Below, piece by piece: positions 1 through 10,419 of a stretch of DNA of 64,000 nucleotides (position 1 is the first letter of the stretch; the number at the start of each line of letters is the position of its first letter). The notes below the pieces were generated by a model that did no database searches, had not been told where the DNA came from, and saw only the letters and a program-made list of their open reading frames with translations. The stretch comes from Stomoxys calcitrans. Taxonomy: Eukaryota; Arthropoda; Insecta; Diptera; Muscidae. The DNA lies in NCBI RefSeq assembly GCF_963082655.1, contig NC_081556.1:70541227-70605226 (forward strand), read 5' to 3'. The position numbers and the translations under genes are program-made.

Positions 1-873
1 CAATTTGCGTTCGAGATGTTCCCAAAGATGTTCAATTGGGTTCAAGTCGGGACTTTGAGGAGGAGTTTTAATGACTTTGGGGCAGTTATACAGCATCCAC
101 ATCTTGGTATTTAAAGCAGAATGTTTGGGGTCATTATCTTGATAATATTGAAAGTTATTACCAAGCCCAAGTTTTACAGCACTATCTTTTAAATTCCTCT
201 TTAAAATGTCAATGTAATACTTATGATCCATTACTCCATTAATAATTTCAAGATTTCCCGCTCCTGAAGCCGCCATACACCCCCAAACCATTAAACCACC
301 TCCACCATGTTTTACAGTAGCAACTGTGTTTCGTTCTTCAAGCTCTGTATTTGGTTTTCTGTACACTATGACCTTTCCATCGCACCCAAAAAGATTAAAC
401 TTGCTCTCGTCTGCAAAAATGACTGTTTTGCAAAATGATTCGGGCTGTTTTACATACATTTTTGCGAAGTTTAGCCTTTTCACTCGGTTTATTTTATTTA
501 TAAAGGGCTTCTTACGTGCAGTTCTTCCTCTGTAACTATGCCTTTTGAGTGTATTTCGAATTGTTTGTGTAGTAACTTCCTTCCCTAAATATTCCATAGT
601 GTTTTTACGAAGAATGGTCGCATTTGTCTTCGGAGTTTTCTGAACTTGCCGCACTAGCCAACGCACATCTCCAACTGAAAGTGCTTTTGGTCGACCAGAT
701 CTTGGTTTATTGTCAACAGTTTTCGTTTCTGTCCACTTTCTGATGATGGATTGTATAGTAGATCGTGGTCTATTTAATATTTCACTGATAGTTTTTTGAG
801 TTAAACCATTCCTGTGGTGTTTTATTATCAAAACTTTTACCTCATCAGAAACCTCGTTTTGCTTACGACCCAT
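1..873 (-). CDS. Tc1-like transposase, N-terminal 291 residues, open to window edge
   Basis: This is the cut-and-paste transposase of a Tc1/mariner element. It would bind the terminal repeats and cut the DNA through a DDE site. Starting at ATG 873-871 I read 291 codons to position 1 without a stop. An N-terminal paired-type helix-turn-helix region (start MGRKQNEVSDE) is followed by the linker motif SGRPKALS and then the catalytic core. Catalytic residues are D155 (FADESKFNLF), D246 (QDNDPKH) and E281 (SPDLNPIEHLW). D246 and E281 are separated by 34 residues, the DD34E spacing of the Tc1 family. Relatives are about 340 residues, so roughly 50 C-terminal residues lie left of the window. All three catalytic residues and an undamaged frame make this one of the few potentially active elements here. 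Whether it is expressed cannot be told from sequence. Confidence 0.88.
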   Translation of the reverse strand, partial: MGRKQNEVSDEVKVLIIKHHRNGLTQKTISEILNRPRSTIQSIIRKWTETKTVDNKPRSGRPKALSVGDVRWLVRQVQKTPKTNATILRKNTMEYLGKEVTTQTIRNTLKRHSYRGRTARKKPFINKINRVKRLNFAKMYVKQPESFCKTVIFADESKFNLFGCDGKVIVYRKPNTELEERNTVATVKHGGGGLMVWGCMAASGAGNLEIINGVMDHKYYIDILKRNLKDSAVKLGLGNNFQYYQDNDPKHSALNTKMWMLYNCPKVIKTPPQSPDLNPIEHLWEHLERKL

Positions 874-1001
874 TTTGACAAAAACTATATTTTCAATGAA
901 ATTAAATATTTGCTGTCAAGGGCAAAGCCTCCTTTACTAAATAAAACAGAAAAGGGGGATTCCCAAATAATATTTGAATTTGACTTTGATGATAGCACAT
1001 C

Positions 1002-1216
1002 AATGATGAATACTTTTTTTGTTCTGTTTTTGGTGTTATTATATAAAATTGCATTTTTTGCGCTAATTAAATTTATTTTTTGAATTTATTTTAAAACATA
1101 TTACGAAAAATAAACTATTGCATAAAACTGCATTATTTGTTTACTTTAAATTTTCTTCAATTACCCAAAATAAGTGAATTTATTATCAATTTTGCTAATG
1201 ATGAATACTTTTTTTG
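1002..1216. repeat. Direct-repeat pair inside Tc1 terminal arm (IR/DR)
   Basis: The same 20-bp motif AATGATGAATACTTTTTTTG is present at 1002-1021 and at 1197-1216, 195 bp apart. The outer copy ends seven bases before the element end. In IR/DR Tc1 transposons such paired sites in each arm are the transposase binding sites. That role is inferred here from position and identity. Confidence 0.75.
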
Positions 1217-1223
1217 ACCGCTG

Positions 1224-1385
1224 TACGTTCGTAAAAAGAATAATTTTTGGTCACATACATATTTTTCTAAAATTTAAGCGATTCTGCGAAACAATTTATT
1301 CTGCATTCAGATATCCCAGAAAACCAAATATTGTAAATTGCTTTCGATGTTCGACATGCTATGGGATGTTCGATATGCTCTAATA
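1224..1385. repeat. 162-bp segment duplicated at 3937-4098
   Basis: The segment lies exactly between the Tc1 target TA (1224-1225) and the MITE target TA (1384-1385). By eye it is identical to 3937-4098. Its last 97 bp occur again at 2053-2149 as part of the 764-bp tandem duplication. It has no terminal inverted repeats and no coding potential that I recognise. Confidence 0.85.
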
Positions 1386-2052
1386 AAGGGTGATTTTTTT
1401 GAGGTTAGGATTTTCATGCATTAGTATTTGACAGATCACGTGGGATTTCAGACATGGTTTCAAAGAGAAAGATGCTCAGTATGCTTTGACATTTCATCAT
1501 GAATAGACTTACTAACGAGCAACGCTTGCTGTGTTCGGTTCGAAATGTGTTCATTCACCGTTCAGCGATGAGGCTCATTTCTGGTTGAATGGCTACGTAA
1601 ATAAGCAAAATTGCCGCATTTGGAGTGAAGAGCAACCAGAAGCCGTTCAAGAACTGCCCATGCATCCCGAAAAATGCACTGTTTGGTGTGGTTTGTACGC
1701 TGGTGGAATCATTGGACCGTATTTTTTCAAAGATGCTGTTGGACGCAACGTTACGGTGAATGAACACATTTCGAACGGAACACTGATTTTGGTAATAAAA
1801 TTCAATGATTTGCAAGCGTTGCTCGTTAGTAAGTATTCATGATGAAATGTCAAAGCATACTGAGCATCTTTCTCTTTGACACCATGTCTGAAATCCCACG
1901 TGATCTGTCAAATACTAATGCATGAAAATCCTAACCTCAAAAAAATCACCCTTTATTAGCCACAACAACATCATCATATCACTGTGTGCAACGCAGCAAC
2001 AAAATTCCATCCCTTTCTGAATATCCATTATTGTTGCATGATATTGTTTCTC
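1289..2052. repeat. 764-bp tandem duplication, unit 1
   Basis: Unit 1 runs from AAACAATTTATTCTGC to GATATTGTTTCTC and is followed directly by unit 2. It contains part of the 162-bp segment, a complete TA-flanked MITE (1386-1953) and 97 bp of unique flank. All sequence compared between the two units is identical, so the duplication is either very young or an assembly product. Confidence 0.9.
1386..1953. mobile_element. Mariner-related snap-back MITE, copy 1
   Basis: A 568-bp element is flanked by TA (1384-1385 and 1954-1955). It begins AAGGGTGATTTTTTTGAGG and ends with the reverse complement, and the inverted arms extend more than 130 bp. Both arms contain the start of a transposase reading frame (MNRLTNEQRL). 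The centre keeps a core fragment on the plus strand (FSDEAHFWLNGYVNKQNCR). No complete transposase can be encoded. It is a deletion derivative mobilised in trans, of the same family as 55695-56301. Confidence 0.85.
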
Positions 2053-2816
2053 AAACAATTTATTCTGCATTCAGATATCCCAGAAAACCAAATATTGTAA
2101 ATTGCTTTCGATGTTCGACATGCTATGGGATGTTCGATATGCTCTAATAAAGGGTGATTTTTTTGAGGTTAGGATTTTCATGCATTAGTATTTGACAGAT
2201 CACGTGGGATTTCAGACATGGTTTCAAAGAGAAAGATGCTCAGTATGCTTTGACATTTCATCATGAATAGACTTACTAACGAGCAACGCTTGCTGTGTTC
2301 GGTTCGAAATGTGTTCATTCACCGTTCAGCGATGAGGCTCATTTCTGGTTGAATGGCTACGTAAATAAGCAAAATTGCCGCATTTGGAGTGAAGAGCAAC
2401 CAGAAGCCGTTCAAGAACTGCCCATGCATCCCGAAAAATGCACTGTTTGGTGTGGTTTGTACGCTGGTGGAATCATTGGACCGTATTTTTTCAAAGATGC
2501 TGTTGGACGCAACGTTACGGTGAATGAACACATTTCGAACGGAACACTGATTTTGGTAATAAAATTCAATGATTTGCAAGCGTTGCTCGTTAGTAAGTAT
2601 TCATGATGAAATGTCAAAGCATACTGAGCATCTTTCTCTTTGACACCATGTCTGAAATCCCACGTGATCTGTCAAATACTAATGCATGAAAATCCTAACC
2701 TCAAAAAAATCACCCTTTATTAGCCACAACAACATCATCATATCACTGTGTGCAACGCAGCAACAAAATTCCATCCCTTTCTGAATATCCATTATTGTTG
2801 CATGATATTGTTTCTC
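2053..2816. repeat. 764-bp tandem duplication, unit 2
   Basis: This is an exact-looking copy of 1289-2052 at an offset of 764. After 2816 the sequence diverges (CATTTGAAAATC against the AAACAATTT that opens unit 2). The unit includes a second complete MITE at 2150-2717. Confidence 0.9.
2150..2717. mobile_element. Mariner-related snap-back MITE, copy 2
   Basis: It is identical to the copy at 1386-1953 and carried by the 764-bp tandem duplication. Its flanking TA pair (2148-2149, 2718-2719) is also copied, so it arose by duplication of the locus and not by a separate insertion. Confidence 0.85.
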
Positions 2817-2888
2817 ATTTGAAAATCATGTGTGCATTGCAACAACAACATTCTGTTCCTCGTTCTCTATCCATTGCTGTTGGATGTA
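2745..2888. repeat. Degenerate ~84-bp tandem pair
   Basis: Two diverged units start near TGTGTGCAACGCAGCAACA (about 2749) and TGTGTGCATTGCAACAACA (about 2829). Each has a CCATT(A/G)(T/C)TGTTG motif near its end. No coding or structural role is visible. Confidence 0.45.
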
Positions 2889-3557
2889 TTTAAATGATTG
2901 TTACTTGAAACCACATATATTTATTGCTGTCTTACTTTAAAACTCAACAATATTACTTTAATGTTTCGTTTGTGTCGCAGACCACGCGTGATCTGTGGAA
3001 AGTTATGCTATTATTCATGTTTGCCCGTTATGTGTTTTGATTATCGATCGGGCAATTTTTCTGATTTTCGTTCTAAAAATTAAAACCTTCTCTTTCAATT
3101 TATTATATTTTGATTTACACTCCTTCTAATAACACCATCATAAACTATGTAACAGTAATTTTCAGCAAACAGCTGACTTTCAGGCTTTAAATAAAATTAA
3201 AAAATTAAATATTGACTAAAGTCCACCTTTTCATACCCATCCTCTTAGAATACACAGAAGTTCTGAAAAACACACATACACATATAAAGGTATGACTTTC
3301 GGGAGAATTATAAGTGTTGGAGCTGTGTGTATATAAACCGATTAAATTTAGCGATGTCATAAATCATAAATAAGTACGATATGCCAGATTTTTTAAATAA
3401 AGGTCGAAAAATCTTCACATAATTTCCATATTTGTTCAAATAGGAGGAACATACAATATGGGACTATATCCATATTTGGACAGATTTTGACCAAAATTAC
3501 CAGTTACAGTAGAAGTCATAAAAAAAATCGTTCAAAATTTAGAACCGATCGGTTGAT
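2817..3557. other. Unassigned AT-rich stretch
   Basis: No gene or complete element recognised. From about 3290 there are worn phrases of the 153-bp-unit superfamily (for example TATATAAACCGATTAAATT near 3330), so part is probably decayed repeat. Confidence 0.4.
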
Positions 3558-3936
3558 AAAAGGGATTGGTATGTCCTAAAAATGAATTTCGGGGCTATAC
3601 TAAATCTGAAACGAATCACCAATCATATCAAGAATCATAAGAGCATATTATATGCCGAACTTCGTGAAGATTGGATTAAAAAATCTTCAAATCATTGGAA
3701 TATTAGTAAAAATCGAGGGAACAAAAGAAAGAAAAATATATTTAAATCTGAGCAGATAGCATCCATTTCAATAGCCTTCCAAACTCAAATGACCAAATCG
3801 AATCAAGAAGTGATTCTGAGTCGTTCGCTATACTTAAAATGAATTCATGTATTTTGCCTTTGATGGTTACAAACATATTCACTATCTTATAATATTCCGC
3901 ATCACAGGAGTGGTATAGGGAATAAAAATAGTTATA
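3558..3936 (+). repeat. Repeat family D copy, degraded
   Basis: It shares phrases with 39070-39458: GGGGCTATACTAAATCTGA near the start, then AATCGAATCAAGAAGTGATTC and a terminal phrase resembling ACAGGAGTGGTATAGGG. The end resembles the TACCC...GGGTATA right-end hairpin of the DINE-like superfamily, so family D may be a distant relative. Confidence 0.5.
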
Positions 3937-4098
3937 TACGTTCGTAAAAAGAATAATTTTTGGTCACATACATATTTTTCTAAAATTTAAGCGATTCTGC
4001 GAAACAATTTATTCTGCATTCAGATATCCCAGAAAACCAAATATTGTAAATTGCTTTCGATGTTCGACATGCTATGGGATGTTCGATATGCTCTAATA
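3937..4098. repeat. Second copy of the 162-bp segment
   Basis: Identical by eye to 1224-1385. Here it is not bordered by transposons: the left neighbour is the end of a family D repeat and the right neighbour is unique AT-rich DNA. Confidence 0.85.
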
Positions 4099-4699
4099 CA
4101 AAAAATTCGACAATTTACCATTATATCGTTAATTAAAAGTTTTTTATCTCATAGCTTTGAACGAGACAGAAAGGAAGAGTACATAAAACTTTCTAGAATT
4201 GCTCTCAATCATTAAAAATAAATATGAGATACTAAATGAAAACAAGTTCTTTGCTTTGCATCGCTTCATAGGCATACAAAGCATAACAGCGTAATGGATA
4301 AAAATTGATATGCTATTGGAGGTATACGTAAATCAGGTTACAGACCGATTCGGGTCATATATTTTTTAGATTTTGGAAACCATAGTAGAAGTCATTGCGT
4401 AAAATTTGATCCAAATCGGATATGAATTGCGCCATATATGGCGGAAGATTGGTTTATATGTGAGCTTTATCAGGTTATTAACCGATTCTGACCCTATATA
4501 ACATGCATGTTGCATTCATAGAATAAATTTCAGCCAAATCAGAAAAAAACTCCACTCTCTAGGGAATACAAATAGTAACATGGTTATGTGGGAGCTACAC
4601 AGAAGAAATATTGACCTATTTATGACCAATTAAATACGGTATTGACTTATAAAAAAAGTTTCAAATAAGGTGTTAATAGCTTTAATAATTTTTGACATA
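4099..4699 (+). repeat. Unassigned DNA with degraded 153-bp units
   Basis: 4310-4550 holds decayed units in plus orientation (ATCAGGTTACAGACCGATTC, TATATGTGAGCTTTATCAGG). The rest, including 4099-4309, shows no gene or recognised repeat. Confidence 0.45.
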
Positions 4700-5660
4700 G
4701 GTTAGGAAAGGTTTAAGTGGCAGTCTGCCATCAGACTTACTTTGACATTTTCGTCAATTATGATACCACAGGGACAGAAGAAGGAATATGGCTTCTAGTT
4801 CCTACCGCTGAACAATCCACATCGCCTTAAAAAGCCTAACAACTTGCGAATGTTCACATCCGCTAAATCAGATATGTTCTCAAATAAATTAAAACCTAAA
4901 GTGGAACTCTTTCGGACTGCTAGTGTAGGACACACACACAGCGAACATCTGCTGTTATAGTCCCTTCTTCTTCGATGTCCTCACCGCTTTTGCAAATGTC
5001 CTTACTACCTTCAGCCTGTCAGTACATTTCCGATTAGACAATGACCTGTCATGACGGACACAATGACTGAGACGTCTGCTCTGGCCAATGACAGCAAAGC
5101 GGTACACCTCTTTTAATCCAGATTAGGCCACATAGTTTTGGAATGCTCACATTCCCCTCTTAGTGACCACCTATCACTTGATGTCCTTCGGGCCTGGGCC
5201 TGAAAACTTAGCTCACATGTCGCTAAAGGCATATCCAGAGATTCCAGTTTTTCTGGAATGTATAAGGTTTTTCTTAGTATCGCAAGATCATCCGCTTTAC
5301 AATTGCCTGGGATATCTCTGTGGCCGGCACCCAGAACAGGTAAATTTTGAACTGTTCAGCTATCTCTTTGAGAAATCTGCGCAAATAGAGGGCGGATTTT
5401 GTGTTCAGAAATACGTTCTCCAGGGGTTTAATGGCTGCCTGAGAAGATATTTATGCCAATCGTCGTTATGATATTATATTTTAGCCAATCCACGACTTCT
5501 TTGATTGCAAAGATCTCCGCTTGGTACACACTGCAGAGGTCGGTTAACCTTCGCGATATGACCAGTTCTAGATTTTCAAAATTCACTCCAAAGCCCACCT
5601 GGTCGTTTAGTTTGGATCCGTATAGAAATAGTTTACCATCCGTATAGAAATCCATGAAGG
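4700..5660 (-). mobile_element. LINE 3' fragment: RNase H and terminal zinc-knuckle region
   Basis: Minus-strand reading from about 5655 gives an RNase H start (FYTDG..LFLYGSKLND), then VYQAEIFAIKEVVDWL. In shifted frames comes a spectrum typical of LINE ORF2 ends: VSVMTGHCLIGK, a Cys-rich segment, and IRKLLGFLRRCG. Frames are broken many times, so it is a dead copy. RNase H downstream of a reverse transcriptase points to the I/LOA/R1 side of non-LTR elements and not Jockey. The 3' end carries TAGGTTAGG near 4700. Confidence 0.7.
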
Positions 5661-6590
5661 AATAGTGGTACAGTACTTTTTATCAAAAAGCGACTCAGTT
5701 AGGGTGTAATCCACACTGCCTGCAACATCGGACATTGTATCAAGGATAACACTGTGTCCGTAGCCGCCATATGACCAAAGATAAAGCGGAAAAATTTAGG
5801 ATATGCACAATTAAAGTATACAACTTCCAAACGCAACAAATTGTGGGAAATTGTATTATGCAAACGTGGTATATATGACATATGTATAAATATTATTTAT
5901 ATTATCTTATTTTAATAGTTAATTATCCATATAGAGATATATTGACTTGAAAAATGGCGCTGAGAGCAGAAGAAAACATATGTGGATCTAGATTTACTGG
6001 TACTGTACCCTAATGGTTCGATTAGTATTTATTACAATTCATTGTCAATACGGATATAAACTTATTTGTTTATAACACTCTTAAAAGACGCTGTCCCCGT
6101 CATTGAAGAGAGGTTCATAACGGAAACGAAAATTTTTATTCTTTTTCCGCAGCATGGGAGTATTAAACAAAAAAAATATTTTTATTTTTAAGCTACATAT
6201 ATCTTGTTTTATCTGCAATTTAATCCAATGATATAAAAAGTTTTTTATTCATGTGAAAAATATCAATTATTTGTTCCTATTACCAAATTGTTCCAAAAAA
6301 CCAAATTGCAAAATTGTTAACCATAACTCAAATTCCTTCATATGACAGATTTCAGCAAATTTTTTTAGTTTAATGTAAAAATTTCTTAATTGAATCTAGA
6401 CATGAGGTTTTAGACCGATTCAGACCTTACTTAGCATGTACGATAAGAATTACAAGAAGTATACAAATATTGACTCGTCAAATAAAAGCAATTTTATAAT
6501 GCGCAAACATTCTAAGACGAACTGTTTGGGGTTTTGTAAGAGTTATTTGTTCAGAAACCTTTATGATTTGGTCCGGAATCAGAATCACTT
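5661..6590. other. Unassigned AT-rich stretch
   Basis: No domain recognised in any frame. The first 200 bp may continue the LINE fragment to its left. The rest is low-complexity A/T-rich DNA without an identifiable repeat end. Confidence 0.35.
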
Positions 6591-6599
6591 AGATCTTTA

Positions 6600-7035
6600 G
6601 CCCATTGTAATACCACTGGAACAAGTTCGGATGTGAGAAGACGAGGTCATTTCTGGGAGGAAGCAGGGAGATGATCAGTAGTGCTTTCGATGTCACTACA
6701 GGTCACAAAAGAAGGCGCACTTTTGTATACTAAGTGCAGTAAGTAATATCGTGTGCAGGTCATGTGGAAAAGATAATAAGAAGTTGCCAATGCCAACTGA
6801 TTTCGGCACTTGGGTGCGGATACGATGACAGATTTGAACCAGCTTAGCGACAAAGAATGAATAACAATTAAGGATTTCGTGGGCAGTACGGAAATCCCCA
6901 CTTAAATTTCTTCGGGAATAAGTTTCGGATTAAGAGCGCACATTAGGCCGATTACTGGCTTAGTTGTATGTCCATACTGGCATAGAATGGATTAGAATCC
7001 GCACCATGTTTTCATCCTTGCCTAACCTATTCCAG
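6600..7035 (+). mobile_element. LINE 3'-end fragment
   Basis: It matches the last ~430 bp of the LINE copies ending at 15509 and 42105: GTGAGAAGACGAGGTCAT, then the 3' untranslated phrases TTAAGAGCGCACATTAGGCC and GGCTTAGTTGTATGTCCATA, ending GCCTAACCTATTCC. Only the extreme C-terminus of ORF2 and the 3' untranslated region remain. Confidence 0.75.
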
Positions 7036-7395
7036 TAGTTGTAAGATTTTATGTCTCACATTCCCAGTACCATTGAGAAGTTTAAATTAGAAGTGCACAA
7101 AATGAAAATTTCCTTTCTGCCAACATTCATGCCCAGTTCACACCTGCATTTATGCTCTTTGTTTCAGTCATTGTTGAGATAGCAACGAACAAACGGATTT
7201 ATTTCTACTATTATTTTACAAATTAATGTCTTTTACTGATTTAATGCTATAAAGGAATTACAACTATTGAAGATTCCTTAATATTATGTTTATGATTAAA
7301 GACCCTCAAACGATCTGTCTAATAAACTAATCTCTACTGATCTATAACAATTTGAAGAGGATTTCTTCTCACACATGTACAGAAAAAAGTTGGCT
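7036..7395. other. Unassigned AT-rich stretch
   Basis: No gene or repeat end recognised. It lies between a LINE tail and the outer arm of an inverted-repeat structure. Confidence 0.3.
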
Positions 7396-7871
7396 AAAAG
7401 ATTTTTCCTTGATTGAAGGATTTTAGGAATGATTACGAGCCAAAGAATCAAAACTTCTAAATAGAGATTTTTTCGTAAAATTTAAGTTGCTATATACTAA
7501 CGGCCACAACCGTTCCTTTCGAATCTCGATAGCTGATTGATTATCATTTTACTTCCCACATGACTGTTGTTTTAAACTTACTGTCTTTATTTAAAAAAAC
7601 TTAATAGTTAAAGCCGCTCCTATTGGTAAGGTTGTTCTATGTCTTTAACAAAGGTAAAATATTGTCTTTCCTCAAGTCAATTTTCTAACATTCAACGACA
7701 TTTTTACCTTTATTGCAAAATTTGTGTCTTAAATCGCAAGACACAAAGTTACAGATCTATTTAACTAACAAACCCCATAAGACGGAAAATCCTTAACATC
7801 AAGCAAGAAATCTTTGAACAAATGAAAACTGTAGAAATATGACAAAAATACTTAAAATAGCCTACAAAACT

Positions 7872-8066
7872 TTTCGAACTTCTGGGTTCAAATCCTGGCG
7901 AGAACACAAGAAACACTTTCAGCGGTGATTATCTCCTCCCAATGCTGGCGATATTTGTAAGGTACATTGCCGTGTAAAAACTTCTCTACACAGAGATGTC
8001 ACCCAGCGGCACGCCGTTTGGACACGGTTATAAAAAGGAGGTCCCTTTTCGTTGTTGCTTGTTCTT
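7872..8066 (+). mobile_element. tRNA-derived SINE, 5'-truncated copy
   Basis: It begins inside the B box (GGGTTCAAATCC, 7884-7895) and continues with the same body as 28371-28692: CTCCTCCCAATGCTGGCGA, AGCGGCACGCCGTTTGG and GGTTATAAAAAGGAGG. The A-box half of the tRNA-like head is missing. Confidence 0.75.
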
Positions 8067-8505
8067 AAATGCAAGTAATGCTATTTTTCTATTTATATAA
8101 ACAAAAATTTTTGTAAGCCTTATTTTAAAATTTGTAATTTCGGCACTAAAAAACGGTTTGTCCTTATTCTAAAGATTTGAGGCAAAGATTAGCAAACTTT
8201 ATGAAAAGATGATCAATTTTCCAATATTTTAAGGAAACATTCCCTTTGGTGAAAAATATTTTCTTGCATACTAAGGAGTTCTAATTCCAAATGGTAGGTT
8301 AAAAAAATCCTTAACTTTCCGTCTTGTTATTAACGACAAAAATTTAAATGAAGGTCAAAATATCGAAATTGACCTTGGACAAGACACTAATGAATCGTAG
8401 TTAAATATCCTTACAAATGGCCTTACAAATAGGAGCGTCTTTAAATGCTTAATTTTTTAGGTTAAAATGCTTAGTTAGAAAAGAAAGAATATATCAAAAA
8501 CAAAA

Positions 8506-9986
8506 ACAAGTAAAAAGGCGTTAAGTTCGGCCGGGCCAAACTTTGGATACTCACCACCTCGGGTATATATGTAAACCACCTTTCGTCAAAATCCGGTCAA
8601 AAAATCATATATTATGCCCCATAACAGCTATATTGAAATATGTTACGATTTGGACCAAACACTAATAAGTACAAGTCAATTGTGTATAACAAAATATTGG
8701 TCATTTTAGTAGCTATATCCAAAAATAAACCGATCTGAACCATATACGAAACGGATGTCGAAAAGCCTAACATAAGTCACTGTGTCATATTGGGTTGCCC
8801 AAAAAGTAATTGGGGATTTTTTAAAAGAAAGTAAATGCATTTTTAATAAAGCTTAGAATAAACTTTAATCAAATATACTTTTTTACACTTTTTTTCTAAA
8901 GCAAGCTAAAAGTAACAGCGGATAACTGACAGAAGAAAGAATGCAATTACAGAGTCACAAGCTGTGAAAAAATTTGTCAACGCCGACTATATGAAAAATC
9001 CGCAATTACTTTTTGGGCTACCCAATATTTCAGTGAAATCGGACTATAAATGGGCCTTATATGGACCCAAAACCTTAAATCGAGAGAAAGGTCTATATGG
9101 CATCTATACCCAAACCTGAACCGATCTGTGCCATATTGCAGAAGTATGTCGAGGGGCTTAACTTAACTCACTTTCCCAAATTTCGGCGACATCGGACAAT
9201 AAATGCGCCTTTTATGGGCCCAAGACCTTAAATCGAGAGATCGGTCTATATGCGAGCTATATCCAACTCTGGACCGATCTGGGTCAAATTGAAGAAGGAT
9301 GACGAGGGGCATAACACAACTCACTGTCCAAATTTCAGCAAAATCGGATAATAAATGTGGCTTTTATGGGCCTAAGACCATAAATCAGAGGAACGGTATA
9401 CATAACAACTATATCCAAATTTGAACCGATCTGGGCCAAATTGACGAAGGATGTCGAAGGGTCTAATACAACTCACTGTCTTAAATTCCAACAAAATCGG
9501 ATAATAAATGTGGCTTTTATGGGCATAAGACCATAAATCAGAGGAACGGTATATATAACAACTATATCCAAATTTGAACCGATCTGGGCCAAATTGACGA
9601 AGGTTGTCGAAGGGTCTAATACAACTCACCGTCATAAATTTCAACAAAATCGGATAATAAATGTGGCTTTTAGGGGCATAAGACCCTAAATCGGCCGATC
9701 GGTCTATATGGGGGCTATATCAAGATATAGTCCGATTTAGCCCATCTTCGAACTTAACCTGTTTATGGACAAAAAAGGAACCTGTGGAAAATTTCAGCTC
9801 AATATCTCTATTTTTAAAGACTGTAGCGTGATTTCAACAGACAGATGGACGGACATGTCTAGATCGTCTTAAATTTTTACGCTGATCAAGAATATATATA
9901 CTTTATAGGGTCGGAAATGGATATTTCGATGTGTTGCAAACGGAATGACCAAATGAATATACCCCCATCCTTCGATGGTGGGTATA
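8506..9986 (+). mobile_element. DINE/mini-me-like element, subfamily A
   Basis: The left end is ACAAGTAAAAAGGCGTTAAG, then the palindrome-bearing TTCGGCCGGGCC and TACTCACCACCTCGG. The right part has the conserved core TATATATACTTTATAGGG with a GTCC-type motif and ends in ACCCCCATCC...GGTGGGTATA. Between them are about six degenerate ~153-bp units, each with GGTCTATATGGC / TATATCCAAA / GACCGATCTG. Two adjacent units at 9352-9657 are nearly identical. A mariner MITE (8790-9025) interrupts it. The core resembles dipteran mini-me/DINE-1 elements, which move as non-autonomous rolling-circle (Helentron-like) DNA. That classification is inference. No protein is encoded. Confidence 0.75.
8790..9025 (+). 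mobile_element. Mariner MITE, ~236 bp, copy 1
   Basis: It has terminal inverted repeats (TTGGGTTGCCCAAAAAGTAA at the left, reverse complement at the right) and TA on both sides (8788-8789, 9026-9027). It sits in a subfamily A element: removing it and one TA restores the phrase ACTGTGTCA..TTTCAGTGAA seen elsewhere. It is too short for a transposase, so it depends on one in trans. Confidence 0.88.
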
Positions 9987-10419
9987 GTAATTGGACAGTC
10001 ATCTTTGAAGTAAAATAAGAATCAACAAGCGATCAAAATTTTAAACGGATAGTCATGTCCGTTAATAATTAGGAAATTAAATTTAAATATAGCATATTTA
10101 TTTTAAAGTTTTGATTGTTTGGCTCGTTTTTATTACTAAAATCCTACGACGAAGGAAAAATCCTTAATTTTGTCATATTTCCACAGAAATGTTGGAAAAT
10201 TTGTCATCTATAAATTAGTTTGGATCTAAGGTTCAAATCTTCAGAATTAGGACAATTTTTTCAGTGTGGTCAGTTTTATTTTCACGTTGTACAACATTAG
10301 TTTAAATTCATCCTAGGTGTGAGACCCCCCCATAGTTCTTTAGGATGTCCAACCTCAATTCCTCCTGTCATGACTAGGACCTTTAAATTCTCCGTGGAGG
10401 ACAAACAAATAATGTTGTA

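Larger units (their letters stand above)
1..1223 (-). mobile_element. Tc1-like DNA transposon, left part cut by window edge
   Basis: A DD34E transposase frame on the minus strand is followed by about 350 bp of AT-rich terminal sequence. The right end is placed at 1223 because the sequence reads ...TTTGACCGCTG and is followed at once by TA (1224-1225), the target dinucleotide of Tc1/mariner elements. A 20-bp motif occurs twice in direct orientation in this arm (1002-1021 and 1197-1216), as in IR/DR-type Tc1 elements. The opposite end lies outside the window, so the length of the terminal inverted repeat and the second TA cannot be checked. Confidence 0.85.
7396..10262. repeat. Degenerate inverted repeats enclosing nested insertions
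   Basis: The left arm at 7396-7470 (GATTTTTCCTTGATTGAAGG ... ACGAGCCAAAGAATC) matches the reverse complement of about 10098-10170 (GATTGTTTGGCTCGT). 8158-8225 (TGTCCTTATTCTAAAGATTT) matches the reverse complement of about 10195-10262. A further pair relates 7605-7640 (CGCTCCTATTGGTAAGG) to about 8405-8440. The arms look like remnants of an old foldback or TIR element, later invaded by a SINE (7872-8066) and a DINE-like element (8506-9986). Confidence 0.5.

Noticed and set aside
326..535. Plus-strand frame in the first kilobase as a gene
   Set aside because: It is antisense to the Tc1-like transposase frame.
1531..1842. 103-codon frame (and its duplicate at 2295-2606) as a host protein
   Set aside because: It is a transposase core fragment read into the inverted arm of a MITE.
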